A stretch of DNA of 64,000 bases, taken from Neobacillus mesonae (GTDB lineage Bacteria; Bacillota; Bacilli; Paenibacillales; Paenibacillaceae). Shown piece by piece: positions 42,474 through 51,524 of the stretch. The notes beneath the pieces are model-generated. The model saw nothing but the letters and a program-made list of their open reading frames with translations. It was not told the origin of the DNA and did no database searches. Each line of letters starts with the position of its first letter. Positions within the stretch are counted from its first letter, which is position 1. The DNA is taken from positions 372,001 through 436,000 of the forward strand of contig JAMBOW010000002.1 in assembly GCA_023715865.1 (NCBI GenBank), given 5' to 3'. Both the position numbers and the translations under genes were made by a program.

Positions 42474-43376
42474 TTAATGATCGCGTTTCATCAGAAAATC
42501 AGCAATAGCGAGAAGTCTGGATGGATTGGGAATTTGACTATTTAGCAGTGCCTCTTTCGCTAAAGTCGTCAAACGCTCAACTTCTGCCAAAGAATCCTCC
42601 ATGCCTATGAAATAGGGATATGTTACTTTTTGCTGTGCTACGTCGCTCTGTGTTTTCTTACCCAGCTTCTGTTCATCCCCAATCAGATCAAGGATGTCGT
42701 CCTGAATTTGAAAGGCCAGCCCAAGATCCCTGCCGAAGGATCTAAGCGCCTCTAACTGTTTATCGTCCGCTCCTGCAATACGTCCTCCCGCCAGCAGCGA
42801 AAAGATCATTAGGTCCCCTGTTTTGTGCAGGTGGATGTACTCCAGCTGAGCCAGGGATGTCATGCCTTGTTCTCCCTCCATGTCTGCAACCTGCCCGCCA
42901 ACCATACCGCGTGCACCAGCATACTCAGAAAGTTCTTCAACAATAGTCAGCACCCGGTCTGCCGGTATGCCATGTTTGCGCGCGGACTGAACGACACTGT
43001 AAAAAGCATGAGTAAGAAGTGCGTCACCTGCAAGAATAGCCGTTGCATCTCCGTACACTTTATGATTGGTCAGTCTTCCTCTGCGGTAATCGTCATTGTC
43101 CATGGCGGGTAAATCATCATGAATCAGTGAATACGTATGTATCATCTCTACTGCAGCTGCCACCGGAAGAGCAGCCTTCCGCTCCACTCCGAAAGCTTCG
43201 CTGGCAGCGATTACGAGTACAGGACGCAGTCTTTTTCCTCCTGCCATTAGAGAATACTGCATGGACTCTTTCAAGTGATTCGGAATATCCCAATGCTCAG
43301 GAAATATATCCCTCAGCTCTACCGCCATCAGATCCACAATATCTTGAATATACATTTCAACGGACATTTTGGTCAC
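42474..43376 (-). CDS. ispA: Polyprenyl (farnesyl) diphosphate synthase
   Basis: This trans-prenyltransferase condenses IPP with DMAPP/GPP. The first Asp-rich motif is DDLPAMDNDDYRRG and the second is FQIQDDILD. GGKRLRPVLVIAASEAFG binds the pyrophosphate. Length is 300. In Bacillales the gene between xseB and dxs is farnesyl diphosphate synthase. The start is either the GTG at 43374-43376, overlapping the xseB stop, or the ATG at 43365-43367; I cannot decide. Confidence 0.94.
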   Translation of the reverse strand: MTKMSVEMYIQDIVDLMAVELRDIFPEHWDIPNHLKESMQYSLMAGGKRLRPVLVIAASEAFGVERKAALPVAAAVEMIHTYSLIHDDLPAMDNDDYRRGRLTNHKVYGDATAILAGDALLTHAFYSVVQSARKHGIPADRVLTIVEELSEYAGARGMVGGQVADMEGEQGMTSLAQLEYIHLHKTGDLMIFSLLAGGRIAGADDKQLEALRSFGRDLGLAFQIQDDILDLIGDEQKLGKKTQSDVAQQKVTYPYFIGMEDSLAEVERLTTLAKEALLNSQIPNPSRLLAIADFLMKRDH

Positions 43377-43627
43377 AGAGAGACACCGCCCTCATCTTCA
43401 TTACCTCCAAAAGGCTGCTTTCGAAACTCTCCATCCTCTTCTACGATCATTTCGATCTTTCGTTCCACTTGTTCCAGCTTTTGATTGCACAGCTGTGATA
43501 GCTTCATTCCCCGTTGGAAAAGCTCTATCGCCTGCTCCAGAGGAACGTCGCCTCTTTCCAGCTGATTTACGACATCCTCAAGCTCAGCCATTGCTGCTTC
43601 AAAATTCAGCTCTGTTTCATTTGCCAT
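43373..43627 (-). CDS. xseB: Exodeoxyribonuclease VII small subunit
   Basis: A small three-helix protein of 84 residues that binds the C-terminal helices of XseA. FEAAMAELEDVVNQLERGDV and LEQAIELFQRGMKLSQLCNQ are the family core. The ATG at 43625-43627 is nine bases from GGAGG and the upstream ATG only three, so the inner one is preferred. It overlaps both xseA (11 bases) and, narrowly, ispA. Confidence 0.95.
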   Translation of the reverse strand: MANETELNFEAAMAELEDVVNQLERGDVPLEQAIELFQRGMKLSQLCNQKLEQVERKIEMIVEEDGEFRKQPFGGNEDEGGVSL

Positions 43628-44978
43628 CTTCATTTGCCTCCTTTATCTCCCAGACCTGGCATGCCAGCTGCCCGTCGACCAACTTGATTTTGACCAAATC
43701 ACCTGGTGCAACCTCTTTTGTTGATTTAACCAGGTTTGTTTCCTGCTCATCATAGACAAGGCTGTAGCCTCTGGACATAACTTTAAGCGGACTAAGCGCA
43801 TCCAGCTGCCTCATCCCGGCTAACAGCTGCTGACGGTATTCTTTAACACGGGCCTGCATTACCTGTTCCAGCTGCCTTTGGGATGATGCGATTTCTTTCC
43901 TGGCCGATGCCACTTGTGCCGATGGGTTGAATCTTGCCAGGGATATCTGCATACGTTCATGCTTCTCCCTTGCAAAACGCTTCCGGGAATCCATAGATCT
44001 GGATAGTCTCATATGAAGCTGATCCAGCCTTTCGGTATGCTGCATAAGACTTCTTTGCGGATTGTGCAGCACTTGCGAGTTCGATAACCGTTCGAGCTTT
44101 TCACGACTGTGCTTCGCTCTTGTCATTAGACTCGATAGCAGCCTACGCTGATAACCGGCAAGTTGTTCCTTCAGCTCCAACTGATGCGGAACGGCAAGCT
44201 CCGCAGCCGCTGTTGGAGTGGCTGCTCTGACATCTGCTGTAAAATCAGCAATTGTAAAATCGGTCTCATGACCCACAGCAGAAATAACGGGAATAGAGGA
44301 TTTGGCAATGGCTCTAGCCACTAATTCCTCATTAAATGCCCACAGCTCCTCGAGCGACCCTCCGCCGCGTCCTACAATAATGACATCGACTTCTGCCATT
44401 TCGTTAACCAGCTCAAGCGCTCGAACGATGGAAGGCGCTGCAGTCTTTCCTTGGACAAGCACTGGATATAAATAAACCTCAGCCTGTGGATAGCGGCGAG
44501 TAATCGTAGTAATAATATCTCTCACAGCCGCACCAGTTGGTGAGGTAACCACGCCTATAGATTTAGGGTAACGGGGCAGGGAACGTTTACGTTCAGCCGC
44601 AAACAGTCCCTCCGCGTCCAATCTTTGTTTTAATTGCTCATAAGCCATATATAAACTGCCAATTCCATCAGGCTGCATTTGTGTCGCATAAAATTGATAC
44701 TGACCATCACGTTCATATACTGACACATTCCCCCGTGCAATAACACGAGCACCCTCTTTAGGAATGAATGGAAGCCTGCGATTATGCGTCGCAAACATAA
44801 TGGATTTGATCCGGCTTCCTTCGTCTTTAAGCGTAAAATACATATGACCGCTGGAGTGATGTGTGAAATTGGAAATTTCCCCGCGGATCCATACATCGGT
44901 CAGTACGGAATCAGACTCCAGCTTCATTCGAATATAACGGTTTAAATCTTTAATAGAATAAATGTGCTTTTCAGCCAG
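43617..44978 (-). CDS. xseA: Exodeoxyribonuclease VII large subunit (possible CTG start)
   Basis: XseA is the catalytic subunit of exonuclease VII, which digests single-stranded DNA from both ends. It has an N-terminal OB fold (VWIRGEISNFTHHSSGHMYF), a catalytic domain (GVVTSPTGAAVRDI, IIVGRGGGSLEELWAFN, SAVGHETDFTIAD) and a coiled C-terminal half. The GTG at 44987 lies inside the AAGGAGTG ribosome site. Counting eight bases on leads to CTG at 44976-44978, which would give (M)AEKHIYSIKDLNRYI, like the starts of relatives. A CTG start is rare, so the start remains open. Confidence 0.93.
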   Translation of the reverse strand: MAEKHIYSIKDLNRYIRMKLESDSVLTDVWIRGEISNFTHHSSGHMYFTLKDEGSRIKSIMFATHNRRLPFIPKEGARVIARGNVSVYERDGQYQFYATQMQPDGIGSLYMAYEQLKQRLDAEGLFAAERKRSLPRYPKSIGVVTSPTGAAVRDIITTITRRYPQAEVYLYPVLVQGKTAAPSIVRALELVNEMAEVDVIIVGRGGGSLEELWAFNEELVARAIAKSSIPVISAVGHETDFTIADFTADVRAATPTAAAELAVPHQLELKEQLAGYQRRLLSSLMTRAKHSREKLERLSNSQVLHNPQRSLMQHTERLDQLHMRLSRSMDSRKRFAREKHERMQISLARFNPSAQVASARKEIASSQRQLEQVMQARVKEYRQQLLAGMRQLDALSPLKVMSRGYSLVYDEQETNLVKSTKEVAPGDLVKIKLVDGQLACQVWEIKEANEDGK

Positions 44979-44993
44979 AGGAATCACTCCTTT

Positions 44994-45851
44994 TTAGACG
45001 AGACCGTGAGCACGCTTTGCGGATAGCAGCGTATTTTGCATCAGCATCGTTATCGTCATCGGGCCCACTCCGCCGGGTACAGGGGTAATCGGTCCAGATA
45101 CTTCCTTAGCACTTTCAAAATCAACATCACCGGCGAGCTTACCTGATTCAAGCCGGTTCATCCCCACATCAATTACGACTGCTCCTTCTTTGATGTAGCT
45201 TGCATCAATGAAGTTAGCTCGTCCAATGGCTACCACAAGAATATCCGCTTGACGTGCAAGTTCCTTCATATTTGCTGTACGTGAGTGACACATCGTTACC
45301 GTTGCATTCTCACGCTGCAGCAGCAAGGATACCGGCTTGCCGACAATGTTGCTTCGTCCGATAACAACCGCATGCTTACCTGCAATTTCACTGCCTGTGC
45401 GCTTAATCATTTCAATAACACCTGCCGGTGTACACGGGAGCAGACTGTCGTCACCAATTACCAGGTTGCCTACATTCACTGGATGGAACCCATCCACATC
45501 TTTTTCTACAGCAATGGCATTAATGACTTTCTTTTCGTCTATATGACCCGGAAGAGGCAGCTGCACCAATATTCCGTTGATGCTCATCTGACGGTTCAGC
45601 TTATCGACAAGAGCGAGAAGCTCCTCTTCAGAAGTATCATTTGCTAGACGATGAACCTCAGAATAGAAACCGAGATCATGGCAAGCTTTTTCCTTATTGC
45701 GAACATATACCTGAGATGCTGGATCTTCACCTACCAAAACAACCGCAAGGCCTGGCACAATGTCTTTATCCTTCAGCTGTGCAACTTCTTCTGTAATCGA
45801 TTTACGAATATCTTCCGAAATTTGTTTTCCGCTAATAATTGTGGCCGTCAT
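44994..45851 (-). CDS. folD: Bifunctional methylenetetrahydrofolate dehydrogenase / cyclohydrolase
   Basis: FolD interconverts 5,10-methylene-, methenyl- and 10-formyl-tetrahydrofolate with [16 protein letters not shown] carries the catalytic Lys. [31 protein letters not shown] (NADP site) and [18 protein letters not shown] are diagnostic. The ATG at 45849-45851 after GGGAGAG gives 285 residues; an ATG 20 codons upstream is open but adds non-homologous residues. It lies between nusB and xseA. Confidence 0.96.
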   Translation of the reverse strand: MTATIISGKQISEDIRKSITEEVAQLKDKDIVPGLAVVLVGEDPASQVYVRNKEKACHDLGFYSEVHRLANDTSEEELLALVDKLNRQMSINGILVQLPLPGHIDEKKVINAIAVEKDVDGFHPVNVGNLVIGDDSLLPCTPAGVIEMIKRTGSEIAGKHAVVIGRSNIVGKPVSLLLQRENATVTMCHSRTANMKELARQADILVVAIGRANFIDASYIKEGAVVIDVGMNRLESGKLAGDVDFESAKEVSGPITPVPGGVGPMTITMLMQNTLLSAKRAHGLV

Positions 45852-45975
45852 GTCTCTTCTCTCCCTTAGGCAATACTTTATTATCGAATCAATATGAATT
45901 AAATCATTCATAGTTCTATCATCTGGTCTAATATCGTATCAGATAGTGACTGTTCAAATCCTATATGAAATTGAC

Positions 45976-46428
45976 TTATTTCAAACGGGATTTTAAAGCC
46001 TCAACATCCTGAATCATTTTACCCAGAACCCCATTGACAAATTTACCCGATTCATCTGTACCAAAATGTTTTGAAAGCTCGATGGCCTCATTTACCGATA
46101 CTTTGGCAGGCACGTCTTCACGGTAGAGCATTTCATATGCAGCAAGTCTTAAGATTTGGCGGTCTACACGGGACAAACGACTTACCTGCCAGCCCTTCAA
46201 ATAATCTGCAAGAAGCCCGTCAATTGCATCTTTGTTCTCCCATATGCCGCGCACATGTTCAAGTACATACTGGTGCATGACTTCTTCATTTTTAATGACG
46301 ACTTCCCCTTCATTTTCCTCTGCAGCTTCTTGGAACAGCATGCCGACAGCTTCCTTAGCCTCGACCTCATTCATTTCCATCTGATACAGACTTTGAACTA
46401 CAATTTCCCTTGCCAAACGTCTTTTCAT
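45976..46428 (-). CDS. nusB: Transcription antitermination protein NusB
   Basis: NusB, with NusE (S10), binds boxA RNA and prevents premature termination in rRNA operons. MKRRLAREIVVQSLYQMEMN, QILRLAAYEMLYREDVP and VSVNEAIELSKHFGTDESGKFVNGVLG are the family blocks in order. Length is 150 residues. AGGAGG precedes the ATG. It leads the nusB-folD-xseA-xseB-ispA-dxs-tlyA run. Confidence 0.97.
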   Translation of the reverse strand: MKRRLAREIVVQSLYQMEMNEVEAKEAVGMLFQEAAEENEGEVVIKNEEVMHQYVLEHVRGIWENKDAIDGLLADYLKGWQVSRLSRVDRQILRLAAYEMLYREDVPAKVSVNEAIELSKHFGTDESGKFVNGVLGKMIQDVEALKSRLK

Positions 46429-46486
46429 TTCCTGCCTCCTGCTTCCTTATCTTCTCTTACTCGTACTAGTATCTTTCATTCTTTAC

Positions 46487-46577
46487 ACAAAAAAACCTGT
46501 GTCTATGCTTTTCTCCCAAAAACGGACATGAAGACTGCAGCTCTTTTTTGGAGTAAGAAAGCATATCACAGGGTTTA
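46487..46577 (-). terminator. Long terminator hairpin after the DUF2273 gene
   Basis: Minus-strand AACCCTGTG, ATGCTTTCT and CCAAAAA pair with TTTTTGG, AGAAAAGCAT and CACAGGTT to form a long interrupted stem with a loop of about 22 bases, then TTTTTTT. The stem begins at the stop codon of the DUF2273 gene and ends before nusB. Confidence 0.75.
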
Positions 46578-46808
46578 CTTGAACGGACGCCAGCGCTCCG
46601 ACAGATATTCGAGCCAGCTTCGCCAAGGAATGACGGAACCGAATTTCTCATCGCTTCTTCTGCCAAGCGTATATCCGATAAACACCACGAGTGCAAAGAA
46701 CAACATATCCCAAAAACCAACAATCAAATAAATGATACCGAAAAATATACCCCCGGCAATGCCTAAAATTCGTCCTCTATGACTTTCCCAGATTTCCTTC
46801 CACGGCAT
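46575..46808 (-). CDS. DUF2273 small membrane protein
   Basis: A 77-residue protein with two closely spaced membrane helices (residues ~13-32 and ~34-50: GILGIAGGIFFGIIYLIVGF, WDMLFFALVVFIGYTLGR) and a basic tail. DUF2273 proteins occur beside AmaP and Asp23 in Gram-positive bacteria and are thought to help anchor Asp23 at the membrane. It follows amaP by 13 bases. Confidence 0.88.
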   Translation of the reverse strand: MPWKEIWESHRGRILGIAGGIFFGIIYLIVGFWDMLFFALVVFIGYTLGRRSDEKFGSVIPWRSWLEYLSERWRPFK

Positions 46809-46821
46809 CCATCAACCACCT

Positions 46822-47358
46822 CTATTCCACTCGACTCTTATAGTTCGGTGATTGCACAAGATTGGCGATGTATACCGATACAAAAGATACCGGAATCCCA
46901 GTGATTTCTTGTACATAGTCATGTATCGCTTTTTGAAGCTCGCTTGTCAGCTCCGGAATGGAGCTTTCTCCGTCAACCACTGCACGGATTGTTATTTCAA
47001 GACCGGATTGGGCAACTTGAATACGTGACTTCACTTCACGTACACCACGGAATTTGGATGACGCTTTGAGACACAGGTTCTCAATCGTTTCCATTGAAAT
47101 TTGTATATCACCGTATTCTGTCTTCTGATCTACAGAGGGAAGCGAAGTGCGATCCCTGCGTACCGAGATGTAGAAAAAACGAATACTAAGCAAGAACAAT
47201 ACCACAGCTACAGACAATACAACGATTGTCAGCACCTGCTCATTCTGAACCTCTAAGTTTGGTACAAGTCCGCTTAACAGGAGGATGATAATGACAGATA
47301 CCATACCAACAACTAAGCTGTATATAAATAGCAGAAACCTGTCCAGTATTTTGGCCAC
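46822..47358 (-). CDS. amaP: Alkaline shock response membrane anchor protein AmaP
   Basis: The 178-residue protein has two N-terminal membrane helices (residues ~8-30 and ~45-68) followed by an Asp23-like domain (ENLCLKASSKFRGVREVKSR, LEITIRAVVDGESSIPEL, HDYVQEITGIPVSFVSVYI). In Staphylococcus aureus, AmaP tethers Asp23 to the membrane. It sits between asp23 and DUF2273, the expected order. Confidence 0.9.
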   Translation of the reverse strand: MAKILDRFLLFIYSLVVGMVSVIIILLLSGLVPNLEVQNEQVLTIVVLSVAVVLFLLSIRFFYISVRRDRTSLPSVDQKTEYGDIQISMETIENLCLKASSKFRGVREVKSRIQVAQSGLEITIRAVVDGESSIPELTSELQKAIHDYVQEITGIPVSFVSVYIANLVQSPNYKSRVE

Positions 47359-47480
47359 GAACAGTTCAACCTCCTAACGTCACACCTTCAAAATAATAAA
47401 CGTTTAACATTTGCAACATCCTGAGGGATGGACTAAACCCCTGACGTTAAACTACGCCGGGGGTTTAAAGTTAGCTGCTT

Positions 47481-47894
47481 TTATTTCACGCGCTGAGGGT
47501 TATACTCAGGCTGTTCCTCTGTTTTGTCCTGAGTTTTAAATTGAACGTCATGCACTTGAACATTGACTTCAACTACAGTAAGTCCTGTCATGTTCTCAAT
47601 GGATCGTTTAACGTTCTGCTGAATCGAAGAAGCGACTTCCGGAATCCGATGACCGTATTCGATAATAACGGATACGTCAACTGCAGCTTCCCGCTGTCCA
47701 ACTTCAACTTTAACGCCTTTGGACAGGTTCTTACGTCCCAATAATTCAGCAAAGCCGCCAGCAAAGCCGCCGCTCATACCTGCTACACCGCTAACCTCCA
47801 GCGTTGCAAGCCCAGCAATGACTTCAATGACTTCCGGTGCGATCTGGATTTCACCAATATCAGTTCTCTCAAACTCAGTCGGCACTGTGCTCAT
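47481..47894 (-). CDS. Asp23/Gls24 family alkaline shock protein (YqhY-like)
   Basis: A 137-residue soluble protein. GEIQIAPEVIEVIAGLATLE, GVAGMSGGFAGGFAELLGRK, VSVIIEYGHRIPEVASSIQQ and TVVEVNVQVHDV are Asp23 family blocks. The locus next to accC-accB matches B. subtilis yqhY, whose loss perturbs acetyl-CoA carboxylase regulation. A hairpin-forming repeat (TAAACCCC with GGGGTTTA, 47436-47469) lies between it and amaP without a T-run, so amaP expression may be partly attenuated. A good SigA promoter lies about 75 bases upstream. Confidence 0.92.
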   Translation of the reverse strand: MSTVPTEFERTDIGEIQIAPEVIEVIAGLATLEVSGVAGMSGGFAGGFAELLGRKNLSKGVKVEVGQREAAVDVSVIIEYGHRIPEVASSIQQNVKRSIENMTGLTVVEVNVQVHDVQFKTQDKTEEQPEYNPQRVK

Positions 47895-47964
47895 TCATTT
47901 AACACACCTTTCAATATAAGTTTCCTCTCGTCCACAAGAAAGACATGCGTACTTATTATTCATA

Positions 47965-47993
47965 CTATAGCATTCGAGGGACATTATGACAAA
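47965..47993 (-). promoter_or_regulatory. SigA promoter of the asp23-amaP operon
   Basis: Minus-strand TTGTCA (47988-47993), 17 bases, TATAGT (47965-47970), with TGC before the -10. It lies between accC and asp23, so the operon need not depend on acc readthrough. Confidence 0.7.
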
Positions 47994-48010
47994 CAAGCTC
48001 AATATGCCAA

Positions 48011-49357
48011 TTAAATCTCATTTTCCTCTAAAAATTTGATATCAAAATCGCCTTTGGAAAACGTAGGATGATCCAAAAGTTTTAAGTGGAAAGGTATTGT
48101 CGTCGGAATACCCTCAACCGCAAACTCAGAAAGAGCTCGCTTCATTTTAGCGATGGCTTCATCACGTGTCGGAGCCCAAACGATCAGCTTGGCGATCATT
48201 GAATCATAGAACGGCGGAATGTTGTATCCTTGATACGCAGCACTATCTACACGAACACCGGGACCTCCTGGAGCAAGGTAAAATTCAATCTTCCCTGGTG
48301 CAGGCATGAAGTTACGGCTTGGGTCCTCGGCATTAATTCGGCACTCGATGGACCATCCGTCAATCATAACCTCTTCTTGTGTGAAGGATAACGGGCTGCC
48401 TTCAATAACAGAGATCATTTCCTTAATCAAGTCGATACCTGTGACCATTTCAGTAACCGGGTGCTCTACTTGAATCCGAGTATTCATCTCCATAAAATAA
48501 AACTCGCCAGTCGGGCTCAGCAAAAATTCCAGTGTACCTGCTCCACAATAATCCACGGCCAAGGCAGCGCGAACTGCAGCTTCACCCATTTTTGAACGTG
48601 TTTCTGAATCCAGTACCGGGCAAGGCGCTTCCTCAATCAGCTTCTGTCTGCGACGCTGAATGGAGCAATCCCGTTCACCCAAGTGAACCGCATTTCCCAG
48701 TTTGTCAGCAATGATCTGAATCTCAACATGCTTCATTCCCGTCAAAAACTTCTCAAGATAAACTCCTGCATTACCAAAAGCCTTCTGAGCTTCCTGCTGC
48801 GCTGCTACGATCTGCTTCACGAGCGACTCTTCGTCTTCAGCAATCCGGATGCCTTTACCACCGCCACCGGCTGTTGCTTTAATAATTACAGGATAGCCGA
48901 TATCTCTTGCAATCATAATCGCTTCATCCACATTCTCAACGAGTCCGTCGGAACCAGGAATAACGGGTACTCCTGCATCCTTCATCGTCTGCTTCGCTAC
49001 CGCTTTGTCACCCATCTTCGTAATGGCATCGGCAGAAGGTCCGATAAAGGAAATATTGCATGATTCACAAATCTCCGCAAAATCAGCATTTTCAGCCAAA
49101 AATCCGTAACCTGGGTGAATTGCGTCACATTCAGTTAAAGTGGCTACACTCATAATATTAGTTATATTGAGATAGCTCTCCTTAGATAATGTCGGGCCAA
49201 TGCAATAAGCTTCATCCGCAAGTCTTACATGAAGAGCGTCACGATCCGGCTCTGAATATACAGCAACCGTTGATATACCCATTTCCTTGCAGGCTCTAAT
49301 AATACGAACTGCGATTTCTCCGCGGTTCGCTACCAATATTTTTTGAAATTTCATCAT
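48011..49357 (-). CDS. accC: Acetyl-CoA carboxylase, biotin carboxylase subunit
   Basis: AccC carboxylates the biotin on AccB using ATP and bicarbonate, starting fatty acid synthesis. The N-terminal domain starts [20 protein letters not shown], the ATP-grasp glycine loop is [14 protein letters not shown], and catalytic strands include [19 protein letters not shown]. Length is 448-450. Of three near-adjacent ATGs, the one at 49357 has the best spacing (eight bases) from GGAGG. It follows accB by 64 bases. Confidence 0.97.
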   Translation of the reverse strand: MMKFQKILVANRGEIAVRIIRACKEMGISTVAVYSEPDRDALHVRLADEAYCIGPTLSKESYLNITNIMSVATLTECDAIHPGYGFLAENADFAEICESCNISFIGPSADAITKMGDKAVAKQTMKDAGVPVIPGSDGLVENVDEAIMIARDIGYPVIIKATAGGGGKGIRIAEDEESLVKQIVAAQQEAQKAFGNAGVYLEKFLTGMKHVEIQIIADKLGNAVHLGERDCSIQRRRQKLIEEAPCPVLDSETRSKMGEAAVRAALAVDYCGAGTLEFLLSPTGEFYFMEMNTRIQVEHPVTEMVTGIDLIKEMISVIEGSPLSFTQEEVMIDGWSIECRINAEDPSRNFMPAPGKIEFYLAPGGPGVRVDSAAYQGYNIPPFYDSMIAKLIVWAPTRDEAIAKMKRALSEFAVEGIPTTIPFHLKLLDHPTFSKGDFDIKFLEENEI

Positions 49358-49421
49358 TACCATATCCTCCTTTGGGGCGTTGACCTATTAAGTTACAGCA
49401 GAGTCATTCACCAACAGGAGA

Positions 49422-49898
49422 TTACTCCGGTTTAACCAAAAACAACGGCTGACCGTACTCAACGAGCTGACCATTCTGTACCAGAATTTCAACGATCTCG
49501 CCTTTCACATCAGCTTCAATTTCGTTCATCAGCTTCATTGCTTCTACGATGCATACGGTTGTCTTCTCACTTACTTTGCTGCCAACGCTGACGAAAACAC
49601 CAGCTTCTGGTGATGGAGCAGAGTAAAAAGTACCAACCATTGGAGACACAATTTTATGTAAATTGCTGTTTGCCGTTTCCTGTGCAGGAGCTGCTGGAGC
49701 CGCAGCTTCCACAGCTGCTTGAGGCTGAACTTGGTTAATTACAGGGAATGTGCTTACGGAAGCCGGGGCTTGTACAAATTCCGTTTTGCCCGGTTTACGG
49801 ATCGTAAGACGCGAGCCTTCATTCTCGATTTCAAGCTCCTGTACGGAGGACTCATCAATCACTTTAATCAATTCTTTAATTTCATTCAATTTAAACAT
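49422..49898 (-). CDS. accB: Acetyl-CoA carboxylase biotin carboxyl carrier protein
   Basis: AccB carries the biotin that shuttles CO2 between AccC and AccAD. The N-terminal ~50 residues ([17 protein letters not shown]) are followed by an Ala/Pro-rich linker (residues ~60-80) and a C-terminal biotinyl domain with the target Lys in [13 protein letters not shown] and the thumb region [11 protein letters not shown]. Length is 158. AAGGAG precedes the ATG. A promoter upstream overlaps the spoIIIA terminator. Confidence 0.97.
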   Translation of the reverse strand: MFKLNEIKELIKVIDESSVQELEIENEGSRLTIRKPGKTEFVQAPASVSTFPVINQVQPQAAVEAAAPAAPAQETANSNLHKIVSPMVGTFYSAPSPEAGVFVSVGSKVSEKTTVCIVEAMKLMNEIEADVKGEIVEILVQNGQLVEYGQPLFLVKPE

Positions 49899-49959
49899 TC
49901 GTTATATTCACTCCTTCGGCATACTGCCATGATTCACTCGGACAGTCATAACTTTATGT

Positions 49960-49987
49960 ATTATATCACAAACGCTAAAAATGGAAA
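49960..49987 (-). promoter_or_regulatory. accBC promoter embedded in the spoIIIA terminator
   Basis: Minus-strand TATAAT (49960-49965) is perfect. The best -35, TTTCCA (49982-49987), 16 bases away, lies within the 3' arm of the preceding terminator hairpin. I see no FapR-type operator. Confidence 0.5.
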
Positions 49988-50024
49988 GAGCCCAAGAATT
50001 ATAGGGATTCCGGGCGCTTCCCAT
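49974..50024 (-). terminator. Terminator of the spoIIIA operon
   Basis: Minus-strand ATGGGAAGCGCCC and GGGCTCTTTCCAT pair with two mismatches over an 18-base loop, followed by TTTT. It lies about 20 bases after the spoIIIAH stop. Confidence 0.75.
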
Positions 50025-50040
50025 CTTGCTTAATCACTAT

Positions 50041-50766
50041 TTATTCATTGACATATTGAACACGGACTTTGTCCTGTGTCACATCCAGCTCGTTAATGAC
50101 CAGATCAACAATGCTCACTGCTTCTTTGGCTTGAAGCTTTTCACTGATTACAACGACTTTGTACTCATCTGCATCTTCTTGAACGATGGCGTTTGCGTAC
50201 TGCTGTGAAAGCTGTTCCTCAATACCCATAATTTTTGCATTTTTCTCTTCTAATATACGCAGCTGCTCCAAAGCTTTTGCATTTTCTTCTGGTGTTTTTG
50301 TAGCATCGGATGCTGCAGCCATCAGATCATTTTCAAGCTTGTTGTATTCGGAGGAACGCTCCCATTGATAATTTTCGAATACGGTAATTGCTGAATTTGC
50401 ATCATCTTGTGTTTCCAGCTGATTGATCACATCTTCATCCGTCTTGGCTTCTTCAGTTACTGCTGTTTCGCCTGTAGTTGTGCTCTCTTCATTGGATGCT
50501 GCCGGATCTGTAACTTCTGTGCCTGTGACAGGTGCGCCTGTTTCGTCGGTTTGCTCTCCAGTTCCTTGCTCTTCTGTAACAACTTCGTTCACTACAAGAC
50601 CTTCTAATGGATTATCTACAGAAGCCTCCTCGGCATTGCCGATCTGCTCTGTCTCCGCAATTTGGCTGGACGACCCTGAATCATCTGTAAATAAGTAGTA
50701 AGCGGATAGAACAACCATTAGACTGAGCATCGATACGAGCCATATCGTTTGTCTTTTGTTTTTCAT
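50041..50766 (-). CDS. spoIIIAH: Stage III sporulation protein AH
   Basis: SpoIIIAH is the mother-cell protein that docks with forespore SpoIIQ across the intermembrane space and builds the feeding channel. One membrane helix (IWLVSMLSLMVVLSAYYLF) is followed by a Glu/Thr/Ala-rich linker (residues ~35-120, acidic and low complexity) and a YscJ-like C-terminal domain (VVISEKLQAKEAVSIVDLVI). The ATG at 50764-50766 after GGGAGG gives 241 residues. It is the last gene of the operon. The long acidic linker is more extended than in B. subtilis. Confidence 0.94.
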   Translation of the reverse strand: MKNKRQTIWLVSMLSLMVVLSAYYLFTDDSGSSSQIAETEQIGNAEEASVDNPLEGLVVNEVVTEEQGTGEQTDETGAPVTGTEVTDPAASNEESTTTGETAVTEEAKTDEDVINQLETQDDANSAITVFENYQWERSSEYNKLENDLMAAASDATKTPEENAKALEQLRILEEKNAKIMGIEEQLSQQYANAIVQEDADEYKVVVISEKLQAKEAVSIVDLVINELDVTQDKVRVQYVNE

Positions 50767-50834
50767 TTTTAAATTCCTCCCAAAATTAATCAATCTTCAT
50801 ATTTGTTGACAAATGCTTTATATGAAAGAAATGC

Positions 50835-51476
50835 TTACTGCTGTTTTCTTGGGACTACCGAAATTCGGTAAGAAGGTACGTTAAGTCCTTTCTCAACGGC
50901 GTCAACAATGAGCTCCTTCACCACTTTGTTCTCTGCACCTTTTGCTACGACTAGCACCCCTCGGACTTGAGGCTTTATTTTTTTGGTAATTATAGGTGTC
51001 TGATCACCAGATTCGTCATAAGTTACAATCTCTCCGTCGCGCGTATACTGCGTAATGCTTCGCTTGCCGCCGTTTGCATCGGTTTCCTCCGTATTTTGCT
51101 GGGAATCCTGCATATTTCGCTGCACGACAATCTCTTCGGTTGAATCAATTGTGACCATGACATCCACCGTACCCACACCTACAATTTGCTCCAATATGCC
51201 CTTCATCTTATCTTCAAACGATCTTTCAATCGTATCAAATGGGGTAGCATCACTCACTGATGTTTCAAAGGTGGATAGAACGCTGCCTTGTTCCGGCGGT
51301 TCACGCCCCACATTTTCCGTATCGATTTCTTTGACATTGATGAATGAACTGAAGATGACGATAGCGACTCCAATCAATCCGATGATAATCAGCCAGCGAA
51401 AAGTTTGACTTCGCTTGGAAGCCCCATCACCCCCGGAACCCAGCCATTTGTTTAATTGGTCCCTTAATTTCCCCAT
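50835..51476 (-). CDS. spoIIIAG: Stage III sporulation protein AG
   Basis: SpoIIIAG forms the large ring in the intermembrane space of the SpoIIIA-SpoIIQ channel. It has one membrane helix (residues ~27-45, FRWLIIIGLIGVAIVIFSSF) and a C-terminal ring-building motif domain with insertion strands (GVGTVDVMVTIDSTEEIVVQ, RGVLVVAKGAENKVVKELIV). Length is 213 residues. GAGGTGAG precedes the ATG. Confidence 0.94.
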   Translation of the reverse strand: MGKLRDQLNKWLGSGGDGASKRSQTFRWLIIIGLIGVAIVIFSSFINVKEIDTENVGREPPEQGSVLSTFETSVSDATPFDTIERSFEDKMKGILEQIVGVGTVDVMVTIDSTEEIVVQRNMQDSQQNTEETDANGGKRSITQYTRDGEIVTYDESGDQTPIITKKIKPQVRGVLVVAKGAENKVVKELIVDAVEKGLNVPSYRISVVPRKQQ

Positions 51477-51524
51477 GCCTGCTCACCTCACTTATCCTTG
51501 ATCTGTTCGTATGAATAACTCCGT

